Source of the DNA: Candidatus Melainabacteria bacterium
GTDB taxonomy: Bacteria; Cyanobacteriota; Vampirovibrionia; Obscuribacterales; Obscuribacteraceae
Assembly: GCA_003151275.1 (NCBI GenBank)
Contig: PLXC01000171.1
Coordinates: forward strand, 3,039 to 67,038
Reading direction: 5' to 3'
Length of the DNA: 64,000 nt
The notes beneath the pieces were generated by a model. It did not search any database. It was not told where the DNA came from and saw only the letters and a program-made list of their open reading frames with translations. Position numbers and translations under genes: made by a program. Positions 36,538-45,149 of this stretch are shown piece by piece (position 1 is the first letter of the stretch; each line of letters starts with the position of its first letter).

Positions 36538-37668
36538 ATGATTAAAAAGCGCGTGATGTGCGTGTTTGGGACCCGCCCGGAGCTTGTCAAGCTTGCTCCG
36601 GTAGTTCACGCCGTGGCAAAATCAGAGCTTCTTGAGCCTGTTGTAGTTTTGACCGCTCAGCATCGAGAGATGGTGGATCAAATGCTGGTCTGGTTTGACA
36701 TAAAACCAGACCATGACTTGGATTTGATGCGGCATGGTCAGACCCTTTCTGAGCTCACATCTCGCGTCCTCACCTCCATGGATCAACTGTTGACGAAGGC
36801 TCGACCTGACCTTGTGTTAGTGCAAGGTGATACGGTGACGGTGATGGCAACGGCACTGGCGGCGTTTTATCACAAGGTGCCGGTCGGTCACGTGGAAGCT
36901 GGATTACGCACCAACGACAGGTACAACCCATTCCCGGAAGAAATGTCGCGTCGCCAAACCGGCAAACTTGCATCAATGCACTTTGCACCCACTTCTCTAG
37001 CCGTCGAGAATTTAGGCAAGGAAGGCATCGTTGAGCACGTTTATCTGACGGGCAATACTGTGATCGACGCGCTGATGGACACAGCGACACGTCTTGACGA
37101 GTCCATGGTTGACAAGTCGCTTTTTGGCGGCGCCGATTTTGAGAAGTACAAAGTTCTTCTCGTCACAGCGCACAGACGCGAGAATTGGGGTGACAACATG
37201 GGGTCGATTGCCTTGGCGCTGAGGCAAATTGCCGACGAGTATCCTGACACTCAGATCCTCTATCCAATACATAAAAATCCAGTAGTACGTGAGTCAATTG
37301 AGCCGGTGTTCCAAGGACACCCACGTCTAATTCGAGTTGAGCCTCTGGATTATGTTCCTTTCGTATATGCCATGCAGCGTTGTCATTTTGTTCTCACTGA
37401 CTCGGGTGGTATTCAAGAAGAAGCACCTTCATTAGGAAAACCAGTTTTGGTCCTGCGTACCAACACCGAACGGCCGGAAGCTGTCGCCGCCGGTGCAGCA
37501 AAACTGATTGGCACCGAGAAGCAAGGGATAGTGGAAGCGGCGCGCAGTCTGCTCGATTCTCAAGAAGCCTACGACAAAATGGCATTTGCCGTGAACCCAT
37601 TTGGTGACGGCCAGGCAGCGAAAAAAATTGTCGCTGCCATCGAAGCTTTTTTTTGCCTTAAGAAATAG
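36538..37668 (+). CDS. wecB: UDP-N-acetylglucosamine 2-epimerase (non-hydrolysing)
   Basis: 376 residues from ATG 36538. Interconverts UDP-GlcNAc and UDP-ManNAc for surface polysaccharide. Family motifs: GTRPELVKLAPVV, QHREMVDQML, VQGDTVTVMA, GHVEAGLRT, PFPEEMSRR, and the C-terminal TDSGGIQEEAPSLGKPVLV with RTNTERPEA. Full length. No glycan cluster around it, so it stands alone. Confidence 0.93.
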   Translation: MIKKRVMCVFGTRPELVKLAPVVHAVAKSELLEPVVVLTAQHREMVDQMLVWFDIKPDHDLDLMRHGQTLSELTSRVLTSMDQLLTKARPDLVLVQGDTVTVMATALAAFYHKVPVGHVEAGLRTNDRYNPFPEEMSRRQTGKLASMHFAPTSLAVENLGKEGIVEHVYLTGNTVIDALMDTATRLDESMVDKSLFGGADFEKYKVLLVTAHRRENWGDNMGSIALALRQIADEYPDTQILYPIHKNPVVRESIEPVFQGHPRLIRVEPLDYVPFVYAMQRCHFVLTDSGGIQEEAPSLGKPVLVLRTNTERPEAVAAGAAKLIGTEKQGIVEAARSLLDSQEAYDKMAFAVNPFGDGQAAKKIVAAIEAFFCLKK

Positions 37669-37765
37669 GCGGCGCCCCTGTAACAGCGTAATTTAGGGCG
37701 CGTTTGGCGCTATTATCTTTTGTATCAACTTTTTACGTTGTCACCACAAGGCAGGAGATAGCATC

Positions 37766-38938
37766 TTGACGAGCACTGTTACCCATGATGTACAGCCGTA
37801 TGGCGAGTTTCTAGATGAGGAACATCAAAAGATTCGCGAAGCCGTGCGAGATTTTGCGACAAAGGAAATTGCTCCTAAGTCTGCTGAAGTGGATCGCAAC
37901 GCCAGATTTCCAGAAGAGACCTTCAAGAAGCTCGGTGAAATGGACTTGTTAGGTTTGCCTATCCCGGAAGAATATGGCGGTGCGGGCGGTGACTACAGAA
38001 GCTACGCAATCACTGTCGAAGAAATTGGCAGAGCTTGTGGTTCGACAGGTTTGAGCTACGCAGCTCACGTTTCTTTGGGCAGCAACCCCATTTACATGTT
38101 TGGCACCGAAGAGCAGAAGCAGCATTACTTGCCAAAACTAACCAAAGGCGAATGGCTTGGCTGCTGGGCTTTGACAGAACCGGGCACCGGATCGGACGCT
38201 GCCGCTCAGAAGACAACTGCCCGCCTGGAAGGCGATCATTGGGTTTTAAATGGTACCAAGCAATTCATCACCAACGCTACCCATGCCGATGTTGCCATCA
38301 TTATGGCGATGACAGATCAGAGCAAGGGACGCAAAGGCATTTCTTCTTTCATCGTTGATAAGGGCACCAAAGGTCTTTCAGTCAGCAAAGTGGAAAAGAA
38401 GATGGGCATGCGCGGATCGCCGACAGCCAGTCTGACTTTCGAAGATTGCCACATTCCCAAAGAGAATATCATCGGTGAAGTTGGAGAAGGCTACAAACAA
38501 GCTTTGATGACTCTTGAAGGTGGCAGAATTTCAATTGGCGCTCTCGCTCTTGGAATTGCTCAAGCTGCCTTTGATGCGGCTCTCAATTACGCTAAGCAAC
38601 GCGAAGCATTCGGGCAACCAATTGGAAAGTTTCAGTTCATTCAAGGTTATTTGGCTGACATGTCCACGCAAATCAGCGCTGCTCGCTTGTTGCTCTACCA
38701 TGCTGCCTGGATGAAAGACCACCACAAGCGTGTCACCCTGGAAGGATCGCAGGCTAAATTGTTCGCCTCTGAAATCGCATCTAGAGTTTGCAACTTGTGC
38801 ATCCAAATTCATGGAGGCTACGGTTACATTGAAGATTTCCCAGCCGAACGTTTCTTGCGCGACGCTAAATTATGCGAAATTGGCGAAGGCACATCTGAAA
38901 TTCAACGACTGTTGATCGCTCGTCAACTGGGGCTCTAG
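37766..38938 (+). CDS. acyl-CoA dehydrogenase
   Basis: 390 residues, standard short/medium-chain type. Oxidises an acyl-CoA to the trans-2-enoyl-CoA with FAD, passing electrons to ETF. Signatures are GCWALTEPGTGSDAAA and IGEGTSEIQRLLIARQLG, the latter with the catalytic-position Glu; the central helix is YAKQREAFGQPIGKFQ. The TTG start has AGGAG 9 nt upstream. The 3' end is duplicated in tandem (38912-39003). Chain-length preference cannot be told. Confidence 0.92.
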   Translation: MTSTVTHDVQPYGEFLDEEHQKIREAVRDFATKEIAPKSAEVDRNARFPEETFKKLGEMDLLGLPIPEEYGGAGGDYRSYAITVEEIGRACGSTGLSYAAHVSLGSNPIYMFGTEEQKQHYLPKLTKGEWLGCWALTEPGTGSDAAAQKTTARLEGDHWVLNGTKQFITNATHADVAIIMAMTDQSKGRKGISSFIVDKGTKGLSVSKVEKKMGMRGSPTASLTFEDCHIPKENIIGEVGEGYKQALMTLEGGRISIGALALGIAQAAFDAALNYAKQREAFGQPIGKFQFIQGYLADMSTQISAARLLLYHAAWMKDHHKRVTLEGSQAKLFASEIASRVCNLCIQIHGGYGYIEDFPAERFLRDAKLCEIGEGTSEIQRLLIARQLGL

Positions 38939-39003
38939 AGAGCTTTAAAGACGATTGTCGATCGCTCGTCAACTTGGGCTGCAGAAAGCCTCAAAGACGA
39001 TCG
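38912..39003. repeat. 46-bp tandem duplication at the acyl-CoA dehydrogenase 3' end
   Basis: 38912-38957 and 38958-39003 match at 38 of 46 positions by eye. Copy A encodes the last codons and stop of the dehydrogenase. Copy B lies across the 3' end of the minus-strand kinase-like gene, so its last ~12 codons were supplied by antisense of the copied sequence. Confidence 0.7.
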
Positions 39004-39688
39004 TGAACCGCAAGGTGTTTCCGGACACCTGAATTGACGCGTCCATCATCTTCAGTAAATTCTGAGCAATGCGCAAGCGGAGCCATGTGGAATCGAAGCG
39101 TTGCACTGGTAAGTCTTCGGTTGCCATTTGTGTGAAGATCGCTTCGCTATTTCTGTTCACTGTATTTGGTGGCAAGGCGACTGTAAAACAAACTGTTTCG
39201 CTGTTTTCTGGACTGTCTTCAGTCTTGACGTCAATGCTGATTGTGCCTGATTCTATGAACTTCGAAGCTCCTAAAATTATGCTGGTTAGAATTTGTTGTA
39301 AACTTGCGGCATCGCCTGTGACAAGTTCAGACATTTTTGCATCAACGGAAATTTTCAAGTCGATGCTGTGGATCTTAAGAAACTTGCGCAGGGCAAAAGC
39401 GCACTCTTCAATAGTATTTTCCAGATTGAATGAGGCGTTCTTAAGAACGACTTTTCCGGCATCAAGCCTGGCTAGCTCGACAACGTCGGTGAGCAATTGG
39501 AGCATTATCTTAGCGGAATCGTTGATCGTCTCGGAAAATAATTTTTGGTCAGGATCAAGCTGAGATGACAAAAGCAGTTCGTTAATTCCCAGAATTCCGC
39601 CGAGTGGTGTTCTTAATTCGTGGGCGATTTCCGTAGCCATCTTGTACCTGAGTTCCTGCTCTGCGTTGTTTCCTGAATTCTGAGACAT
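38969..39688 (-). CDS. soluble histidine-kinase-like protein with degenerate ATPase domain
   Basis: 239 residues. The HisKA dimerisation/phosphoacceptor region is intact, with H23 in EIAHELRTPLGGI. The following domain has HATPase-like spacing, but the N box reads ILTSIILGASKFIES (the usual Asn is replaced by Gly), and no DxGxG or GxGLGL motif is present. It probably cannot bind ATP and may act as a phosphotransfer or decoy dimerisation partner. No sensor or membrane span. Its C-terminus lies in a 46-bp duplication from the neighbouring gene. Confidence 0.7.
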   Translation of the reverse strand: MSQNSGNNAEQELRYKMATEIAHELRTPLGGILGINELLLSSQLDPDQKLFSETINDSAKIMLQLLTDVVELARLDAGKVVLKNASFNLENTIEECAFALRKFLKIHSIDLKISVDAKMSELVTGDAASLQQILTSIILGASKFIESGTISIDVKTEDSPENSETVCFTVALPPNTVNRNSEAIFTQMATEDLPVQRFDSTWLRLRIAQNLLKMMDASIQVSGNTLRFTIVFEAFCSPS

Positions 39689-39810
39689 TGAACGCTCCCG
39701 TTTTCGGCTGCTTTGTCATGTTTGCACACTGCAATACCTACGAGAGAATGGTAGCGCACCGACCGAGTATCCGAGAGAGCGATTGTCACTTTGGCTCGGT
39801 AGCACGTCGA

Positions 39811-40344
39811 TCAGGCGGCGTTTATTGTTGGGCTTGCCTCATATTTACTTGGCTCATATTTGTCGATGAGGATCTCGCTCAATCTTTGATCTGTTGCCAG
39901 GATCAGTTCGTGGACTGTCTGATAGTCCATTGCCGATTGTGCTGCATAGGTTAGTTCTAACTGCGTGTTAATTCCTTTGGATTTTACATGCACATCTAAA
40001 GAGAGCCGACGTCTGTAAAGCTGGGAAATTTTGGTTCCTAGAGTGGTGTGGTCGTACTCCAAGACGAAGGTCATTTTGTCACCACCGTTTTCACTCTGAC
40101 GCCAAACGGCTGGTCTGGTCGATCCCGTCTTTACCACGGCGCCATCCAGACCGTCGACAAGGCGAGCCTTGGCTGTGACGTAGAGGATTGGATAGTTTCG
40201 CTTGATAGGAGAATTTAGCTCTACCAAGAACTTTAAATTGGCATCGCGCAACTTGCCTCGGCGGCTTTGCTTGTAGGGAAGTTTGTAGAGAGCGAAAAAC
40301 GACCAAATTAGAAACATGACTATGCATGTTTTTACGCAGATCAA
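39811..40344 (-). CDS. membrane-anchored protein of unknown function
   Basis: 177 residues if the TTG at 40344 is used, or 168 from ATG 40317; neither has a good Shine-Dalgarno. One N-terminal hydrophobic helix (~5-20) is followed by a basic stretch and a ~120-residue beta-rich domain with a short helical end. No family recognised. Confidence 0.5.
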   Translation of the reverse strand: MICVKTCIVMFLIWSFFALYKLPYKQSRRGKLRDANLKFLVELNSPIKRNYPILYVTAKARLVDGLDGAVVKTGSTRPAVWRQSENGGDKMTFVLEYDHTTLGTKISQLYRRRLSLDVHVKSKGINTQLELTYAAQSAMDYQTVHELILATDQRLSEILIDKYEPSKYEASPTINAA

Positions 40345-40839
40345 TAGTCGTGGATGGAGGTGGAAAACGGAGGTGCATGTGCTCGTGATCTCATTGTGGT
40401 TCCAATTAGTGCTTCTTGCTTATGTTGGACTTCTTTGTGCAGATTGGACCCCGGCATCTAAGCAAAAACCGCCGGTACCTTGAAATTTGCGCAACCTAGA
40501 AAGTTTTTTTTGCATACGATCATCACCGAAGGGCAGTGATTCCATCATTGCTGTCGCTATTGCGTCAGTGAGAAAACTCGTCGAATTATTTAAGACTTGT
40601 GTGCCCTGGTTCAACGACCGTTCAATTCAGCTGCGCTTGGGACGTTATTCCTTTTTGAAACTTCGACTCTCCGCGCGACCGCGTCTTCGACCGACGACCG
40701 CAGATCTCGAACTCTCGACCGCGAAATTTGGGACAAGATCCGACCGCGGGAAATGTCCTGGGCGTCGTTGAACTGCTTAACCAGCCCCTCCGATGGGAAA
40801 TGTCTTGTATACGATGGCGTATAATAGCAGCCGGGTTTT
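40345..40839. other. intergenic, no gene supported
   Basis: Two overlapping frames (65 codons on minus, 94 on plus) have no Shine-Dalgarno and Arg/Ser-rich composition, so I leave them out. GTATAATAG at 40819-40827 looks like a -10 element on the plus strand. Confidence 0.35.
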
Positions 40840-40876
40840 GAAAAGAGTCGGATGGGGCTTGCCCACCCGCTCTTCT
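40840..40876 (-). terminator. terminator of fumarase gene
   Basis: On the minus strand GAAGAGCGGGTGGG, a short loop, then CCCCATCCGACTCTTTTC with A/T-rich sequence after it. It lies 11 bp past the fumC stop. Confidence 0.65.
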
Positions 40877-40886
40877 CAACAAAAAA

Positions 40887-42281
40887 TCAATGCCCGATCA
40901 TTTTGAAGGGATCGAGCAAAACTTCAAGTTCGGCTTGCGACAGTTTGGTCATGCGCAGTGCTACTTTCAGCACCGATTCTCCGGTTCGCGACGCCTCGTG
41001 AGCGATGCTCGCCGCGGTATCGTAGCCGATGGCAGGAACGAGCGCAGTGACCAGGGCAAGACCTGCTGAAACCATCTCTGGTCCTCTGTTTGTAGCGACG
41101 ATATCTTCAAGGCAACGCTCCCTGAAGTTATCGCATGCCGAACCGAGAATTGAAATTGATTGCAACAAATTGAATGCCGCTACAGGCTGCATGACGTTAA
41201 GCTCGAATGAGCCGGACTGTCCTGCATACGTAATGGTGGCGTCGTTGCCTATTACTTGGGCTGCAACCTGCAGAAGTGATTCAGCAATGACCGGGTTGAC
41301 CTTACCGGGCATGATTGAACTTCCAGGCTGCACCTCAGGCAAAGCGATTTCGCCGAGACCTGCTCGTGGACCACTGGCCAGCCAGCGGATGTCGTTGGCG
41401 ATCTTGATTAGACTGACGGCGACAGTCTTCAAGATGCCGCTCACTTCAACGACTTCGTCCATCGCGCTTTGCGCCTGGAAGTGGTTGTCCGTTTCGTGAA
41501 TCTTGAAGCCGAGAATCTTGGATAGTTTCAGGCACACCTGCGGCGAGAATTCCCGACGCGTGTTAATCCCGGTACCAACTGCGGTGCCACCGAGGGCTAC
41601 TGCAGACAGCTGTTCACAAGCATGTTCGACCCGTGCTATGGCGCGTTCGATCTGCCCGGCGTAACCCATGAACTCCTGTCCGAGCGTAATCGGGGTGGCG
41701 TCTTGCAGATGGGTTCTGCCTGTTTTGATAACGGGCATCAACTCACCAGATTTGCGCACCAGGCAGTCATGAAGGAGACGCAAGGCCGGCAGAAGCATGC
41801 CGTGAATTTCGATCAATGCGGCGACATGGGTGGCGGTAGGGATGACGTCGTTGGACGACTGACCAAGGTTGACGTGATCGTTGGGATGAACAAGCTGGCG
41901 ATTGCCTTTAGTACCTCCAAGAATCTCTCGGGCACGTGTGGCAATCACTTCGTTGGCGTTCATGTTGGTGGATGTGCCGGAGCCTGTCTGAAAGATGTCC
42001 ACGACAAAGTGCTCGTCGAATCTGCCCGAGGCAACTTCGCGCGCAGCTTTGACAATAGCAGCAGCTTGAATCGGGTCGAGGTCGCCGAATCGCTTGTTCA
42101 CGTCAGCCGCGCACATCTTGATCAGGGCAAGGGCGCGAATGAACGAACGAGGAAACCTCAAATCGCTGACAGGAAAATTGAGAACCGCGCGTTGCGTGCT
42201 GGCGCCGTAGTAAGCACTAGCAGGTACGCGCATCGGTCCCATAGAATCTCGTTCGAGACGAGTTTTAATTCTTTTAGACAT
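40887..42281 (-). CDS. fumC: class II fumarase
   Basis: 464 residues from ATG 42281 (GAGG 8 nt upstream). TCA-cycle enzyme interconverting fumarate and malate, a cytoplasmic tetramer without metal. Motifs are TGSGTSTNMNANEVIA, GRTHLQDATPITLGQE and the signature GSSIMPGKVNPVIAES. The SS-x-MPxKxN loop and the tetramer core match fumarase better than aspartase. The gene stands alone. Confidence 0.93.
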   Translation of the reverse strand: MSKRIKTRLERDSMGPMRVPASAYYGASTQRAVLNFPVSDLRFPRSFIRALALIKMCAADVNKRFGDLDPIQAAAIVKAAREVASGRFDEHFVVDIFQTGSGTSTNMNANEVIATRAREILGGTKGNRQLVHPNDHVNLGQSSNDVIPTATHVAALIEIHGMLLPALRLLHDCLVRKSGELMPVIKTGRTHLQDATPITLGQEFMGYAGQIERAIARVEHACEQLSAVALGGTAVGTGINTRREFSPQVCLKLSKILGFKIHETDNHFQAQSAMDEVVEVSGILKTVAVSLIKIANDIRWLASGPRAGLGEIALPEVQPGSSIMPGKVNPVIAESLLQVAAQVIGNDATITYAGQSGSFELNVMQPVAAFNLLQSISILGSACDNFRERCLEDIVATNRGPEMVSAGLALVTALVPAIGYDTAASIAHEASRTGESVLKVALRMTKLSQAELEVLLDPFKMIGH

Positions 42282-42546
42282 GGGGATACCTCGCGTAGAT
42301 TTGGCCACATTTCAACAATCGATCAGAAATCGATTTGTTGATTGCTTGGATAGCGGCGTGGGCGTAGAAGCGAAAAGTTAGGGGATTGGTTAGGGAAAAT
42401 GTAAAGACGCGTTGAACCTAACTGGTATGGACCTGTTTCTTCAATCTCAAGAGTAGAAGTAAACATAAAGATTTCGCCAGTGCGTGGATAATAGATAGGC
42501 TAGCCTCGCAAGCTCGCGCACAGACTAAGGCAGTTGATACTCCTAT

Positions 42547-43431
42547 ATGACGAATACATATCGGCTGAAGGCAATGGTTTTCGTCCGCATGCTGTCGGAA
42601 GTAACACTTTTCCTCGTGTTCATGGCATCGCCTGTAGTGCTCTATCTGCTTGGCAAGTTCGTGCTGTTGTCAGTACCGGGGCGTGCAGTCTTTATCACCC
42701 TAGCTGTGCTCGGCGCCTGCCTGCTTCCCTTTTATGGTTTTATTACTTGGCAAGTGACAACCGATGCAAGTGGTATCACTTGTGTTTCTCTGTTCAAGAA
42801 GCAGTTTTGTGAGTGGTCAATAATCCGCGGATTGTCTCGGCGTTCCAGCTTCAACTGGTTGCGCTATGTGATCGAAACTAGGGATGGAGAAGTTTCATTT
42901 CCGGTTCTTTTGAAAAATTGCGATCAACTTGTCGATCAGATCAGGGAACGCTTACCAGCCGGTGGACCTGCCTCTAAGGGGGCTAATAAACGTTTTGAGC
43001 ACGACAGCGTCGCCGCAATATGGCAATTCGCGCAAGCACTTTTTGGTTTTATCTTCATTGCCATCATCTGGACATTTTCCAGCTCCCTTCATTTGAAATC
43101 AAGCGGTGATTGGTGGCTGTTGCTGGGCTTTTGCATAGCCGTAACGATAGTGCTGCTCTGGCGCACTTTTGTTGTCGCCTTGATGCCTCGCTGGGTGCAG
43201 ATCACAGACGATAATTTAGTTATGCATAATCTTTTCTTTGAAAGAAGTTTTCCCTGGTCTGAGCTGCGCGGTATTAAAGCAGCTTCGCCTTTTTTGCCCG
43301 AGGGTTTTATGATCAACACCCCGAAAATGTCATATCTTGTGGGCGCCAACATGAATGCCGCAGATGAGTTGCAAGAAATTCTCTTGAGCAAAATTCCCGT
43401 TGTTGCAAAAATCGAAAAACGGCCGCACTAA
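42547..43431 (+). CDS. membrane protein with two PH-like domains
   Basis: 294 residues, an internal duplication. Each half has two membrane helices (~18-40/46-68 and ~160-180/190-208) followed by a ~75-residue beta domain ending in a helix (WQVTTDASGITCVSLFKKQF...; WVQITDDNLVMHNLFFERSF...). This is the layout of bacterial PH-like (bPH/YdbS-type) proteins. Function unknown. Converges with the Nudix gene 8 bp downstream. Confidence 0.65.
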   Translation: MTNTYRLKAMVFVRMLSEVTLFLVFMASPVVLYLLGKFVLLSVPGRAVFITLAVLGACLLPFYGFITWQVTTDASGITCVSLFKKQFCEWSIIRGLSRRSSFNWLRYVIETRDGEVSFPVLLKNCDQLVDQIRERLPAGGPASKGANKRFEHDSVAAIWQFAQALFGFIFIAIIWTFSSSLHLKSSGDWWLLLGFCIAVTIVLLWRTFVVALMPRWVQITDDNLVMHNLFFERSFPWSELRGIKAASPFLPEGFMINTPKMSYLVGANMNAADELQEILLSKIPVVAKIEKRPH

Positions 43432-43439
43432 ATTTGGTG

Positions 43440-43985
43440 CTACAGCGAAGAATGCATTTTGCCGTTCATTTCGAAAAATTTCGCGATCATGCGCCGGTGC
43501 AGTTCGAAAGCTATGTTCGGCGGCAGCTCATCTTGCTTAAAGGCGCCGACATCACTGGCATCGTCTCCAGGCACCATTGTGCCGCTTGCGGATTCGGCTG
43601 CGTAAAACAAGATAATTACGTTGATGCCACGACCTGGTGCATTTGCAGCCAACAGGCGCTGACCATGGATGTTTAGCCCCGTCTCTTCGAGTACTTCCCT
43701 AGCCGCCGATTCATCAGGGTTCTCGAAACCTTCGATGAATCCGCCCGGTAGACACCAGTCACCGACATAAGGCTCGAACTTTCGTTTCACCAAAACAATG
43801 CCGCCATTCATCGGCACTAACGTCGCCGTTACCGGCTTCGGATTATCCCAATGAACGAACTCGCAAGATATGCACACGACCCTGTCCCGACCGCCGATCT
43901 CGGTTATCTTCACAGTGCTCGAGCACAGCGGGCAGCAAATCAATGGGTCAGTTCCAATTCTTGGTGATATCACGGATTGTAACAA
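43440..43985 (-). CDS. zinc-ribbon Nudix hydrolase
   Basis: 181 residues from a TTG; a GTG at 43973 is an alternative. An N-terminal CPLC...CISC zinc ribbon (~18-41) resembles the one in NudC. The Nudix box is GGFIEGFENPDESAAREVLEETGL with all catalytic Glu residues (positions ~81-104). Hydrolyses a nucleoside-diphosphate-linked substrate; NADH/ADP-ribose type is likely but unproven. Confidence 0.85.
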   Translation of the reverse strand: MLQSVISPRIGTDPLICCPLCSSTVKITEIGGRDRVVCISCEFVHWDNPKPVTATLVPMNGGIVLVKRKFEPYVGDWCLPGGFIEGFENPDESAAREVLEETGLNIHGQRLLAANAPGRGINVIILFYAAESASGTMVPGDDASDVGAFKQDELPPNIAFELHRRMIAKFFEMNGKMHSSL

Positions 43986-44342
43986 CCATTAGGGTGCAAT
44001 TAGGCAGGCAAAAACGGCCTACTCATATTGAATCAGATGTCGGCAAAAAGTTCTGCCCCTTCGAAGCCGCATATGAAGCGAGTCTTCACTATTTTTCCTT
44101 GTGGGGCTTAGCTTTAGCAAAATATTTCGAATTGAAATTTGCAAATAAATCTCTGATAACTGCTCGATATTGGGTTTACTTATTTATTGGCGCTGTTAAG
44201 ATGTCCGCAAACACCCTGTTATTGATAGTGCCACTATGACAACGTAAGTGGTGCGACTAGAAAGAAGAAAACGACTTACCAGTACACTTCGCTCTACCCA
44301 GCCAGCCGTTATCCTCACATATGAGGCTAGTAGGAGTCTGTA
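43986..44342. other. intergenic, no gene supported
   Basis: A 98-codon plus-strand frame overlaps the Nudix 5' end (43943-44239). It has no ribosome site and is probably spurious. Confidence 0.35.
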
Positions 44343-44552
44343 ATGAATTCGGCATCCCTTGGTAATCGCCAATCGCGGCAGCCAAAACAATCTTCCAACG
44401 CAAACCAGAAATTAATTTCCACAAGAACAAGAACTAAAGGCGGACCTCAAAACGAGTCCAACGGCCTGAATCAATGTGACAATGGCGTTTGCCAACTCTC
44501 TTGGAAACCGGTTCAAATCGATTCGAAAGTCTCCGAAAATCTCGGAAGCTAG
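44343..44552 (+). CDS. possible 69-residue polar protein
   Basis: ATG 44343 follows TAGGAG with 7-nt spacing, which is the main support. The product is Ser/Asn/Gln/Arg-rich in its first half and has CDNGVCQLSWKP near residue 44-55. That two-Cys motif could bind a metal or form a disulfide. No homologue recognised. 44553-44995 holds nothing else that I can support. Confidence 0.4.
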   Translation: MNSASLGNRQSRQPKQSSNANQKLISTRTRTKGGPQNESNGLNQCDNGVCQLSWKPVQIDSKVSENLGS

Positions 44553-44995
44553 ATCGATTTCGAAATTTCTGAGCACCGCGAGTGATACTTAACAGGATCA
44601 CCGCATCGGCATAGGAGCGAACACCCAACCCCGTCTGTATACCTCGCCGTATGGACCGTTGGGCGTTGCCCAGGGTCTGGATTGGGGCCCATTTGTGACC
44701 CAAAGTATTGAGGTCGAGCCAGGCTCTGCCCGTCAAACCATGATCGATACGACCTGTTGGTCGCTTGCGCGTACAGAGCTGTTATGGTGTTGCGATCTCG
44801 TTGTTTTAAGTATGGTGTTTGATTAGCGTTGAGCACCGGATACTTGATATCGCCAGCGGTGCTGGAGTGCCCCTGCAAACCGAGAGCGTGACCTCAGCCA
44901 GATCTAAGTTCCAGGTATTTGCCGGTGCTCTTAGATGATGACCTATGGCACTAAGGACGGTGCATACTATTCAGTGTAGGACGTGTGCGAAAAAA

Positions 44996-45033
44996 GGAAC
45001 AGCAGTAGGCCCGTAAGGGCTTTCTGCTGTTCC
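44996..45033 (-). terminator. strong terminator of 45150-47144 gene
   Basis: GGAACAGCAG (44996-45005) pairs with CTGCTGTTCC (45024-45033), with GCCC/GGGC inside. On the minus strand CTTTTTTCG follows directly. Confidence 0.85.
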
Positions 45034-45149
45034 TAAACGTCACCAAATCTGAAACGATGTTCTCGCTATCTGCTAAACAAGGTCGCCTTGGGGGCGCTCA
45101 GAATCAGTAGATATGACGCTTTTTACGTCTTTGAGAACGTTGAGGATGA

